Below are positions 47,881 to 59,174 of a DNA stretch of 64,000 bases, in pieces (the stretch's first letter is position 1; each line of letters begins with the position of its first letter). The notes under the pieces were generated by a model. The model was not told the origin of the DNA. It worked only from the letters and a program-made list of their open reading frames with translations, and searched no databases. The stretch spans positions 10,363,843-10,427,842 of the forward strand of contig JAEMBT020000003.1 of assembly GCA_018873245.2 (NCBI GenBank), given 5' to 3'. The stretch is from Archegozetes longisetosus (Eukaryota; Arthropoda; Arachnida; Sarcoptiformes; Trhypochthoniidae). The position numbers were made by a program, and so were the translations under genes.

Positions 47881-50800
47881 AAAGCTCTGCAATATTGAGC
47901 AACGGCTAAGTATTACTGGATATATCCTAATACTGATTTTAGCAACTCGTCGGTACTGTAAGACCTAATTGCCAAAATCGAGTTGTGCCCAAAATACAAC
48001 TATGGCAGAAAACTTTCCTAGATCATTAAGGCAATAAATCCTTTATGTGTTAGCTATTCCTGAATGAATTTCTACCAACTTGTTCAACAGTTGAACGTTT
48101 CCTTTTGAATAAGATGAAAATAATTTTATAAAGTCTAAATTAGAAAATTTCTGAAGTTAAAACTTTAGTTTTGAATCTGGATTTTCCAAATTTGGATATT
48201 GATAAAGCTTTAGGTGCCTAGTCAAATCTATTACCGAATTGGGGTTTCACTAAAACTTGCTGCCATAATCTGAACTGTTTAACAACATTACGAGCCTCAT
48301 AGGAGCAGCCAGTGATTTGAAAATCAGTTGCTAAAATCAAAATTAACCGGATTGTCAAATCAAGGACAGACTTTATTGTAAAAAGTGATATGCAAAATAC
48401 AGTTAGATCCTAACTAGCGTTTTTGAGGAATAAAAAAGCTGTGACAATTCATTCAATTTAACAGCTCTAGTCTCAACCCTAAAAAACGAACCCAACCTCT
48501 AAGGATGATGTGATTTTCAGAAACACATCAAATATTTCAAAGGCTTATATGGTAGTATGAATGGTCAAATTTTATCATTTATATAAGAATAAATATTTTA
48601 AACAAAAATATCATTTGATCACACTTTAAAAATGTATTGCTATGCTAAATTTTGGCCCCTTAGTTCAAAATTGCTGGCAGCGGTACTCTAAAGACAAAAC
48701 ATAAGCTTAGGGGTCACACTCTCAACTAAGATTCATAGCCGAAGAGAATATTCAAATTTCGAAACTTTCGAAACGATAGGAAATGAAAAGTACTCGAGTT
48801 TCGCCGTCAATAATTAGGTTTATGTCTCACTTCTTTTCTAACACCTCTTCACATCATCTGATTTTACCGGATTTCAACTTAAAAGCTCTCTTTAATCTGT
48901 CGAAAGTGTTAAATATTAACAGTATTTTAGAAAGAGATTTCTTTACAAAAAAAGTCGAATAACTGTTGAAAAAACTTATCTAGTATTGATGCAGAACCTT
49001 AAGTTGATCATAATTAAGAAACTGTATCGGAAATTAGTGTTTGATATATTAACAGAAAGGCTTCAAGCATTCAAATAAAGAAATAGCATTATTCAAGTAT
49101 TGACTTATGTCAAAAATAAATCTTATTGAGAATGTAACGCAAGTTTATTGCAGCTGAGCCTTTTATCTGCAGTTATAGTAATTGAGCTAAGTGTTGACTT
49201 ATAGGACAAAGAAATTCTTGCTGTATAAGTCTTTTCACTTAAATTAGAAAACTTCTCCAAAGTTTAGTTATTGCTTAAGAAATAAATTAAAATTTTCATC
49301 ATTAATTATCAGAAAATTGACTACTGGATATAACCTAAATTTGATCAAATTTACTTAGCTTACTAGAACATAGACATGATCTTTAAAGTGGAAAACAAGA
49401 AAAATAGTATTATTATCATTAGTTCATTTTCTAATCAATATTTTCTATCCATATAAATAAATATTTAATGTTTGAGTTTGAATTTTTCCTATACTAAAAG
49501 TGATTTTTGGAGTTAAAATTGACTGTTTCGAGGCAATAAAATAACAGTAAAATCTTTTCTACAAGTTTTTTCTCGAAAAAGAAGCGAAAGAAAACATGGT
49601 TTCTAAAGAATACTTATTTGCCAAAACCAAAAGAACTACCTGCAAAAAACTGAATACATCTTTGTAAGCATTTACTTATGATTTATTATCTTATTAAAAA
49701 ATCAATAAGCCTTAAAATATAGAATTTTAAACTGGAATATTTTTCACGATTAGTTGGTAGCGTAACTTTGCCTTTCTCATGATAACTGGAATACTGAGTA
49801 AACATGATGCACTAGAACATCTCTAAATAGGACATGCGCTTCAGTTGTTTTCAGAAAACAATATAAAAAACCTGTAGAATAACAACTAGTGTTATTTATT
49901 TTTTAAAAACCACTTGACTACCTCAAGCTGAACAGATTTAAGTGTAAATATTAATTAATCAGCAGCTATGTAACTTTGTGAGAATACAAACGATAGGCAT
50001 GTTTCTCATGATTACCTACAGTATTGATAATGCCACTGGTTGAAAGTTACGCTTTCATGAGGAAAACTCATCAGATATCAAGGCTTAATTAGATATCCTA
50101 TTAATTTATATTAGAAGTGAATAATTCAAGATTATCACCTAGTTGTGTGACTTAATTCTGGACAAAATAGTATTCGCCAACATATTTATCATGAATCTAT
50201 TAAGATTCATGCTATTCATGAAGCTATTCGTGCAATAAGTAAATAACGAAGGCTTGCATAAGAGGTGTACATTGGGTCCAAAAGTACCTGCTCGACTTTT
50301 ATTGGTCTGATCCGAGTCTGATGGACAGGTCCAGCTTGCATGATTTGCAACACAACATGTTAATCTGAGAATAAACTGATAAAGTTTGATTACTTAAGCA
50401 AAAAAATTCGCTTAATGATATACAGGAAAATAACATTAGACTTATTTGTCTTCGTGCCAAAAGTACTAATGCATAATGCAATCATGACTTACATAAAAAA
50501 TGGGTTATTCAGAAGTTAGCTAGATTTCTCTGTGTAATCTATTTTTCATAGCTAGGCCTCCATGAAAAGAATTGAACTAAAGGTCAGTCTAAAAATAGTT
50601 TTCAAAATTGAAGCAGATATTTATTCATGAACACTTTAAATATTGAAAGTCTAGTCGCAATATCGAATGAAATTATTCTGTTTGAATATGATAGAGTATT
50701 TTCTTTATTGCATCTTTCTCAAAATATAGTCATGATTCAGTAATAATATTAAGTTTTAGCTGAAATTTTACGTCAAGTTGAAAGTCAAGTTCTGGTTATA

Positions 50801-51207
50801 GTTCTTTATGAATAAAAAATTTGAATGTCCAACTTTCTACTAGTTATTTAAAACTATGCTTCAGATTTATGTCTACCGCTAGTCAACATTGAGTCAAGTT
50901 ATTGTTAAGCAGCAATTTTTCAGCGTTGTTCAACTTTTTAATTTGACATTCTTCTGAGGCTATCTCAATAATTTTATCCGAAAGTCTTAAGAGAGAACAA
51001 GAGTCAAAATTTTTAAAATTTTTAAATTTTAGGTGCAGTTAATACCTATAACAACCAGGCGAATTGTAAGATTTATAAAAAAAAAATTTTTTTTGAGCTA
51101 AATCAGATTAAGATAAAGGAACCCTCACGCCTCAAGGCAATTTTTCAAATGTATTTTTGCTTAATTTTAAAGTAATCCTATTTAAATTCTTATTAAACTT
51201 TTAGCAT
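47881..51207. other. No gene recognised; scattered repeat words
   Basis: A diverged copy of the TTGCCATAATC repeat lies at 48253-48345. A direct repeat of about 45 bp (TTTCTCATGAT) pairs 49775-49820 with 50005-50045. Otherwise featureless. Confidence 0.4.
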
Positions 51208-51462
51208 AACAATAGAATTTATTTTTGTGACACTATGAGCTACATTTTGTAAAAATTCAGACTTTTGAGAAAAGTAATCAAAAAGCACTTGTCAATCACT
51301 ACGAACTTTTCTCGATATTTCGATTTTATTTCAATAGAAATAAAGTCAAAGTGTCAACAAAAGTTCATAATGAACTGAGAAATGTTTTTGATTACTTTTC
51401 TCGAAAGTCTGAATTCTTACAAAAAGTGATTTACGGTCTCCCAAAATAAATCCTTTTGCTTT
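51208..51462. mobile_element. Foldback MITE A of a three-element cluster
   Basis: Arms 51208-51290 and 51380-51462 pair (TTCAGACTTTTGAGAAAAGT against its inverse) around a short middle. No coding capacity. Confidence 0.7.
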
Positions 51463-51470
51463 ACAAACAT

Positions 51471-51710
51471 AGGACTCATTTCTGAGACAGTAAATCACTT
51501 TTCGTAAAATCTTAATTTTTCAAAAGCATTCAAAGCTCATTTTTGAATTCTAATAACCTTCATTGACACTTCAATTATTCTTTACTTTTAATTTTATAGA
51601 AATAAGATCAAAATGTCAAGAAAAAGTTAATCAATTGAGAAATGCACTTTGATTACTTTTCAAAAGACTGGATTTTACATAATGTAGATGTCTCACAAAC
51701 AAATCCTACT
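51471..51710. mobile_element. Foldback MITE B, related to A
   Basis: Starts AGGACTCATTTCTGAGACAG and ends in the diverged inverse at 51710. It shares the GTAAATCACTTTT and TTGATTACTTTTC blocks with element A, so it is a sister copy next to it. Confidence 0.65.
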
Positions 51711-51715
51711 ATTGT

Positions 51716-52135
51716 ATATTTGAAAGCTTATCTCAAAGAAGTGCCAATTCGAAAGCTATTTTATAAGAACCAGATAAATGAAAATTTGAAGTATATGTGT
51801 TTTTAATACTACAATAGAACTTAGCTGTGAGTCAGAAAACCTAATGATTTTCCAGAATCTTTGAATATTTTTACACTTAAGTTCGAGCTCAAAATTTGAA
51901 CGTTTTGTTCCCTTTTTATTTTAATTCACTGATCTTTCTATACTTATTAAAAGTTATCAAACAAGTTCAAACTCTAAGCTGTAACTTAGAGATTAAAACA
52001 TTGAAGACCTTAGGTTTTTTGACTCGAAACTTGGTTTTAGTGAAGTATTAAAAACACACATATATTTCAATTTTTCCTTATTCTGTTTTTATGAAATAAT
52101 TTTTAAATTAGCACTTTGAGACAAGCTTACACTTA
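51716..52135. mobile_element. Foldback MITE C, same family as 9338-9752
   Basis: Ends GAAAGCTTATCTCAAAGAAG and inverse. Inner blocks (TATATGTGTTTTTAATACT) also pair. It lies head to tail with A and B. Confidence 0.7.
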
Positions 52136-53389
52136 CTCTTCAAATATTGAAAGACTTGAATATGCTTTCATATTCTATTAATAATTCAAATATTGTTACT
52201 TTAGGGATTCATTTTCTTAAGTTTCATAAAATTTTTATATTTTCAAAAAGAAAATATGCGTTGTTTATCAAGTCATGTAAAAGTCGAGAATTTCTTAAGC
52301 GAATTAATTGTTTTGAGGAAACTAAGAGAACCTCGTATCTTATCGATTGGTATGAAATATGAGAGCCTCAAATATTTCTCAATTTAATAGAAAACTAAAA
52401 ATATCTCTTAAGCTAGTAAAACTAGTGAAGCAAAGCTTAGTTATTAAGCAATGTCTCCATACAATCTTATAAGATGTATTCAACATGTTTTCACGAAACT
52501 TATATTCTTTTTAGTTAGAATTAAAGTTATAAACTTAGATCTAAATGAAAAACTCTTATGGAAATTTGACTCCTCATAAAAGCTATGAACATAACTTTGA
52601 ATACTATATTGAAAATCATTTGCATAGTAGCATAACTTTTCGATTGAACACATACTTACCTTCTTGGCAAACATTTAGAAATTGACCGGAAAAAGAATAA
52701 TGTGTTTTGATCAATATTTACAAGAGTACTAAACTTTCAGAAAAAGAACTTAAGGGAATTGAAAGCATGGAATGATGTCATATGAGTACTTTTTTATTTG
52801 ATTTTTATGAATAAGTAATGCATTACTAAGAAATGCCACGAATCCTAAATTGAGTTTAGAAGACATGATTTCCTAATTTTTAAAGTCGCAAATTTATCTC
52901 TTTGAATCTAGCTTTCGTTCGACACCTTCTCTCAAAGTAGGACGTAATAAATTTGCAAATGCTCACTATTATGATGTGTATGTGCTTTATCTCAATATTA
53001 AGATAATTGAATAAACAATGGATACCAAGTCTAACTCGTATTACATGCACCTCTTACTGACGCATTAGTCGCTCAACAGTAAGGACTTCAATTGAAAAAG
53101 TTCTACACATAATCAAATAATTACACGATTTATAACTGTAAATTTAATCAAATTCGAGAATATTCTGAATTTTAATTTGACTAAATCTAGTCAATAGAAA
53201 TTAGAAAACAGTTCATGTCCTGAGACAAAATAATAATAGATTAATCTATCAGAAAATGGAGAAAATCTATTTTTCATGAGTTATATCCAGATTAAGAATA
53301 ATAATATAATATTCCAACTCCAGAGCGTCTACTCAGCTATAGGTTGAACGATTTTTTGGGATTTTGTCCATCATCTTTAATATTGATAT
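52136..53389. other. No gene recognised
   Basis: Open frames at 52147-52362 (+) and 52480-52674 (-) show no known domain and are probably chance. Confidence 0.35.
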
Positions 53390-53442
53390 GTCACAGAAGG
53401 TATTACGACATAAGATCGAAGAAAGAATATCGAAAACAAAAA

Positions 53443-53595
53443 GACCGAATGCGACAAAAGACCGAATGCGACAAAAGACCGAATGCGACAAAAGACCGAA
53501 TGCGACAAAAGATCGAATGCGGCGAAAGACCGAATGTGACGAAAGACCGAATGCGACATATGATCGAATACGACATATGATTGAATGCGACACAA
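53443..53595 (+). repeat. Tandem array, nine 17-bp units
   Basis: Unit GACCGAATGCGACAAAA. The first four units are identical; the later five carry point changes (GATCG, GGCG, CATAT). There are no spacers. Confidence 0.95.
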
Positions 53596-53775
53596 TACTA
53601 AATGCAAAATAGGGTCAAATATGTTATATCAAACTCTAAAAATAAATTATCAGAACAAATCTTTAGTTCGAACTAATCAAATTTATAATTTTTTAGTACA
53701 ATAAAACATGAAATGACTGATCAAATTTATATAATTTCATATGTAAGAAAAAATAATCGGATCTTTGACAAAATA

Positions 53776-54216
53776 CAGTAGAAGCTCGATATAAGAGACA
53801 TTTCGATACAGTAAACATATGTAGGTACAATGAAGCTTGCACACATTCGATATAAAATATATTTCTTATAGAGTTCTCATAAGTATTATAGTATTAAAAT
53901 TAATTTTTCAATTTTAAACTGATATAATATTTTGATTTCAAGTGCTTTTAAACTAATAACTTCAAAGACAGTATCTCCCAAAAAGTTTCATTTCATAAAA
54001 AAGGAAATTTCGGATGTTAATATCTTTAAGAAAAATATTCAAACAAAAATGAATAGTTTTTAAAAAATGTACTTCTATTTATTGAATTGATATTGTTATT
54101 TAATATAAACTCTAAAAGTTGATATATTCCAACTTTTGATATTACATACAGAATGATATAAGGAACAAAAAATTTTACTCCTTGAGAATTCGTTATATCG
54201 AGCTTTTATTGTACAG
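53776..54216. mobile_element. Pogo/Tigger-like MITE nested in the foldback
   Basis: Left end CAGTAGAAGCTCGATATAA; right end is the near-inverse of CTGTACAATAAAAGCTCG, with TA on both sides. The AGCTCGATATAA end resembles pogo-group termini. No transposase remains. Confidence 0.65.
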
Positions 54217-54320
54217 TATATAGTTTCACAAATTTAAATAAATTGAAAATAAGAGCATTATATATAAATATCAATTAGAAGTTTGAATTATATTGTATTC
54301 TGCCTTATCTTGTATTAGAT

Positions 54321-54457
54321 CACATGTCGCATTCGGTCTTTTGTCGTATTCGGTCTTTTGTCGCATTCGGTCTTTTGTCGTATTCGGTCTTTTGTCGCAT
54401 TCGGTCTTATGTTGCATTCGATCATATGTCGTATTCGGTCTTTTGTCGCATTCGATG
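54321..54457 (-). repeat. Tandem array, eight 17-bp units, inverse of the left array
   Basis: Unit TTTTGTCGCATTCGGTC on the plus strand, alternating GCATT and GTATT in consecutive copies. It pairs with the array at 53443-53595. Confidence 0.93.
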
Positions 54458-54539
54458 TTTTTGTTTTCGATATTATTGATTCGATCTTTTTTCATTCGGT
54501 ATTTTCTCTTCGATCTTATGTCAGGGAACCGTCACAGAA

Positions 54540-56276
54540 TCTGATGTTACTTAACGAAACAGTGCATAACAGGATTTGTTGTGTGAGATAATAGGATTTT
54601 TCAGTCTTATTGCTTATTCTGGTCTTGGAATGTGTTTTCCACCAAAAGTATACAGACTTATCAATAATAGAACAGATTCTTAGTATAGAATTTTTTCTCA
54701 TTAATAATTATCTCAATCCATCAATGGAATGCTTAGATTGTTTTTATTGTTGAAATTGCAGACATTAACTTTAAAAATATGCCTTAGTTATGAAACATCT
54801 GCACTTAAAATTACTTTACAATAACGCCATTCATTATGATACAAAGCAGTTATTGGAAAATTCTTTTAAATATTACGATTAGGCAATTTTTAAGGTTATA
54901 TTCGTTTAAGTTTTCGCTTTATTCTAAAGAAATTTCGCTTCAATATTATTGATTGAAGATTTTATTAAAGAGAAGAATAGTCTAAAGAATCGAAAGTATA
55001 ACCTGTAGATATAGAAGAATTTTTAAGTATAGAGCACAGAGAAATTGTTTGATATATTTTGCAACAGATTTTATTACGCAACAAATCTTAAATTGCTCGA
55101 GAAAATATCCATTAACTACCGTATACGAAGACAATATGTTAAGTAAATCGATAAGCGTCAACTATTTGAGGGAAAGCACGAACATGTTCTCAGATGTTAG
55201 GGCTAGCGTCACGGTTTGCTATTCTAAGAACTTTCTTTGAATACTTCTTTGTCCCTCAACTGTTTTCTGAGTGTCGGTTGAGCCTCAAGTGGTTTCTTCG
55301 CTTACAGATGTACGGAGAAGAAAACAAATGTAAGAGAAATTCAGTTACAAAAAAGTTATCTTTATACATGCACATGTATTTGCTCGTAGAAAATTGCTTA
55401 TTTCGAAATAAAGTCTGGATTACGGTACGCATTGATAAGCAATTATGAATTGAGAGCTTAAAAAAGGCTACAACTTGTCCATAAAGTAATAGGAGTAACT
55501 AGATATTAATCGAGTAGATACAAGTAATTGACATATTTCTCGAGACAATTGATTACATGATTACTTTGGGCACCAAAACATGATACACCAAATACTTATT
55601 TAATAGAAGTAAAAGTACAGAATAGAGAAAAGAAAAAGTTGTCATAACTGCAAGCATTGGGTACTTGTTTCATGAAAAATGACAATAAGTTGGAAGGTAA
55701 AAGGGAAGGAAACCACTCAGAATATGATCATATATCTGAGTAATATCAAAATTGTGTCATTTATATGAGTAATATGCCTGTAGGTTCATTCTACTGTAGT
55801 CATAACTAAGGCTCCCATAAAGGTTTTCATTAGAAATTAATGGTCTGTTTGAAGTTCTCTTCCTTTCGATCTTGTTTGACGTAACAAAAATCCTGTTAAG
55901 GATGGTATCTAAAAATACTGCTTTGAGAACCAAGAATTAGTAACTCCGGAATAAACATTTTAAATCGACTTTCAGAGTTGTTGTGAAAGAACTTGTAGAT
56001 TCGCAAGTCGTGTTCAACTGGAGTGAAATGTTTCATTAATAGATCTGTAAATGAAAAAGTAAAAAGTTGTGTTCAATATCTTTGATTCTTTATTGGATTT
56101 TGGTTCATTGGATTGGTTTCTGAAGCACGTTTGGCATAATCAGATTTTTGTTATGTTATTTGACACAAGTACTATTGAATTACAATAAAGTTAATCAGGT
56201 TATTGAAGCCCAAAGACTATTTGTATATTGCTTGTTGGGACTTGAACTAAACCTTTGCTGTTATTTCCCATGAAAC
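54540..56276. other. No gene recognised
   Basis: Overlapping open frames at 55049-55240 and 55194-55448 (+) have no recognisable domain. No repeat ends were fixed. Confidence 0.35.
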
Positions 56277-56668
56277 TTAAGGTGCATTTACACGAGGCGA
56301 TATTTATCGCACATCGCCTGCGATTTTTATTTCAATCAGTTGCATTGAGGATTAGTCGCCGCAATTTTCTATTTAGACGATACAATTGATTGAATGAAAT
56401 TTTGCTCTACAATAACGGATCACTTTAAAGCATTGAACGCTGACTCAGTGAGTGCTCTGACAACAAAATTAAACGTAATTTTAACATCCAATCATATACG
56501 AAATTGCTGCAATTTTGTTGCAAAAGTAGAAACAGTAGCAACGCCCACGCGATGTGTTTCATGCGATGTCCATCGCTTCAATTTTCCATTTACACGATGC
56601 AATAAATTGCAGCGACGAATATCGCATGCAATGTGCGATGGATATCGCCTCGTGTAAATGCACCTTTA
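56277..56668. mobile_element. PIF/Harbinger-like MITE, TTA target duplication
   Basis: Element 56280-56665 (386 bp). Ends AGGTGCATTTACACGAGG and exact inverse, with TTA at 56277-56279 and 56666-56668. TCGC/GCGA words are repeated through the arms. An open frame inside (56394-56657) is a by-product. Nearly perfect terminal 20 bp suggest a recent copy. Confidence 0.82.
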
Positions 56669-56980
56669 TACAAAATATTGCTGAATAGGATTTTTCAATA
56701 AAAAATAATCACGAAACGTCATTGATTGGGAAAGTTCAAGTTATTACTGTTTAAGGAAATATTCAAACTTTTAAGTAAAAATTTGATGATTAAAATAGTA
56801 ATTTTGAGTGTTTCCAGTAAGCTAAGATTATTTTATTGATTAATATGTTAGTTTGATTAACGAAATTGTTATACTCTATTTGAATGAACAATTTGCCTCT
56901 TCTCAAATTAACCTTCAATTATTTAAATTAGCTTACTTTCAAAACCTATGAGCCGTACTGTGTTATATTTACATTTCATA

Positions 56981-57593
56981 TACAGTATAACCCCGTTAAT
57001 ACTAACTCCTACATAACGAAGTTTCATTATAACGAAGCAACTGATTCGGTTCCTGCAAAGACCTCCATAAGAATAGTGTTAAAATTAACTCGTTAATACG
57101 AGCTTCGTATTAAGGAATCCCTGTTATAACGAAGTATGTTTTATGGTCCCGTAGTATTAATTACTACTCCTTTATAACGAAGTTCACTGGTTTTAAATCA
57201 TTTAAATTTTAATTGCCACCTGTATTTTTCATTATCAAATAAGTTGTAAACAGTACTACTTATCGGTATTTGGTTTCCATTAAATTACAATAATTGTGTA
57301 AAAATTCAACTGATCTGCAATAAAATGTCTAGAATTAAACGTAAACCAATTTCATTAGAGGATAAAATCGCTATAATTAATGGTATGGACAGCGGTATGC
57401 AAATGAGTTCAGTGTTTGATATAAACTCAAAGACTATACAACGCTAACAACAATTATGAATAATAAAGACAAGTTTATGCAAGCATTTATAGAAAACTAG
57501 AACAAGAAAGCCGAACTCATTAGAACAAAGTTCCGTTAATACAAAGTGACTTGTCCGGTCCGTTCGACTTCGTATTAACGGGTTTATACTGTA
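56981..57593 (+). mobile_element. Pogo/Tigger element, internally deleted
   Basis: Element 56983-57591 (609 bp). Ends CAGTATAACCCCGTTAATAC and CAGTATAAACCCGTTAATAC (inverted), flanked by TA. TATAACGAAG words recur in the left part. It contains the first part of a transposase. Confidence 0.9.
57325..57447 (+). pseudogene. Tigger transposase N-terminal helix-turn-helix, truncated
   Basis: ATG to TAA, 40 codons: MSRIKRKPISLEDKIAIING, then MDSGMQMSSVFDINSKTIQR. This is the CENP-B/pogo DNA-binding helix-turn-helix (pattern RK.LSLEEK..II...D.G......A..F.V..STI). Shortly after the stop, another frame reads TIMNNKDKFMQAFIEN, the continuation of the domain. The DDE core is absent. Confidence 0.85.
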
Positions 57594-58789
57594 GTAGGGA
57601 GCATAAAATGTGCCTCTTGCTTTGATTTACATTGCTTCTAATGTGTTTAATAAACTTTTCACTTAATCCCAATTTTTACGTATTTGAAAACTTGCTGAAT
57701 ATCCTTCAAAATCAATTGAGAACATTAAGTGAATGAATACGAGAAATTCGAAAGATATGGGGTGGACTTAGACCACACTTTCTCAAGTCATATTTTGACT
57801 GCCTTCCACGCCGTATAGAAATGTGCATTATGACCAATGGTCACATATTAAAGTGATCAGTTTTGTCATTCATTAATCTACGATATTTACTACTTATAAC
57901 AGAATAAAAATAGTCTTTGAATAGTCTTACTGTTATTTAATAATTACTTAGGAACACGCGGCAGATTTTTTGCTCACTACTGTATGTCCGACTCGGTAAA
58001 ATGAAAATAAAAGCTGTCTTTCGGTTTAAAGCTCATGTTGAGCTAAACACTGACGTCTGTCAGAGTAATGTTGCTCTAAGCCTAGCACGCCTCGCGTACC
58101 ATTCCCCTTGTCCATCTCAACTAAAGTTATATTATAATTGTATTGGTATTAAGTTTAATTAAGTAAAGCCAGGTAAATGCAGTGGCATTCGTAGCGAGCT
58201 AGACATAGGAGAATTTCTTGTAGTAATGCCACGAGTACTTCGTACCTTAAACACTATAACTTGCTTACTATACGTTAAGGGCGTAACTCGAAAGAGTTTA
58301 CTCTTGAGATATTGAGGTTCAAAGTTTAAGCTTTTGCCTCGCCGTTATTTGAACTCTGCATTAAACTAAGCATTGATACGCCCTTGAACGCAAAGTAATT
58401 CAAAGTTTTAGCCTTAGATATGCTCCAAAATTAAAATACTTCACTAAAACTATAGACACTACAAAGATTTTAATTGAACTGTTCAATAGAAAATTTTTAG
58501 CTTGTAGATTAATGTAAAAATCTCAAATTTGATAAATTAGGCACTTACGCCCTTTTTGCATAGCAGGCAAGATAAGAACCATAGACTGAGGAATAATGGA
58601 AATAAATAATTTAAAACTTGCTTTTGCAACATTTTCTTCTGCTACCATGTGTTTCTCCCTGACTTATCTGCAGGCAAATGATTGATTCAGACGAATCGAC
58701 ATTTCATGTTTAAAGATCAAAGATTGCATTTTAATAATGTAAGAAGTTTTAAAGTCGTCTTAATGTTGCATCTCTCGAAAAGAAATCGG
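57594..58789. other. No gene; weak small inverted repeat
   Basis: An imperfect pair ACGTTAAGGGCGTAAC / its inverse at about 58274-58396 might be a worn MITE of about 120 bp. Otherwise nothing recognised. The stretch 58020-58400 is less AT-rich than its surroundings but has no long frame. Confidence 0.35.
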
Positions 58790-59174
58790 TAATTGAGTGA
58801 TGGTATGCAATAACCAGTCATCTCTTGATCAGTATTGAATTTTTAAAGGGCCCAAACGTATTGATGCGAACGACGCCTTCAGAAAGAATAAATTACTTAT
58901 TACTAAAGAATATAACTTAAACTCATTTAACATATATTCAATCTTAGTTATTTTGTTTAGTTTGTTATTAATTTTATTATTTTCTTTCAAAACTTAATGC
59001 TTTATTTAATTGAAACCTCTGTTTATTAAATAAACAAAATTTAAATGAGTTTAAAAAATTCTTATTTAATACATGTCGTGCTTTATGTCTACTCTTAAAT
59101 AGTATTAGAAAAGCTTTTTTCATATGCAATACTGATCAAGAGATGACTGGTTATTGCATACCATCACTCAATTA
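58790..59174. mobile_element. MITE with 46-bp inverted ends and TA duplication
   Basis: Element 58792-59172 (381 bp). Arms begin ATTGAGTGATGGTATGCAAT and are identical over about 46 bp, flanked by TA. The middle is unrelated AT-rich DNA. Identical arms suggest a young insertion. The TA duplication fits the Tc1/mariner/pogo group, but no transposase identifies it. Confidence 0.8.

Larger units (their letters stand above)
53390..54539. mobile_element. Foldback element with inverted 17-bp tandem arrays, exact 9-bp target duplication
   Basis: Element 53399-54530 (1132 bp). Termini GGTATTACGACATAAGATCG and, inverted, GGTTCCCTGACATAAGATCG. Exact duplication GTCACAGAA lies at 53390-53398 and 54531-54539. 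The left arm carries nine 17-bp units and the right arm eight in reverse orientation; the middle holds a younger pogo-like MITE. Duplication length and structure resemble Drosophila Foldback or MULE-type elements. There is no transposase. Confidence 0.88.

Noticed and set aside
43540-48345. Direct repeats about 4.7 kb apart that might be long terminal repeats
   Set aside because: Too short and diverged, with internal repetition, no primer-binding or polypurine signal and no related coding sequence between them.
49757-50045. Diverged direct repeat of about 45 bp
   Set aside because: Matches are patchy and could be chance in AT-rich DNA; no element ends are visible.
53443-53595. CRISPR-like regular array
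   Set aside because: The repeats are directly adjacent 17-mers without spacers and belong to the arms of a foldback element in eukaryotic DNA.
53333-54544. Several overlapping open frames of 60-86 codons on both strands over the 17-bp arrays
   Set aside because: They arise because a 17-bp unit without stops stays open in all frames; the translated repeats rotate through frames and show no conserved domain.
56394-56657. 87-codon open frame
   Set aside because: It lies wholly inside the Harbinger-like MITE and reads its inverted arm.
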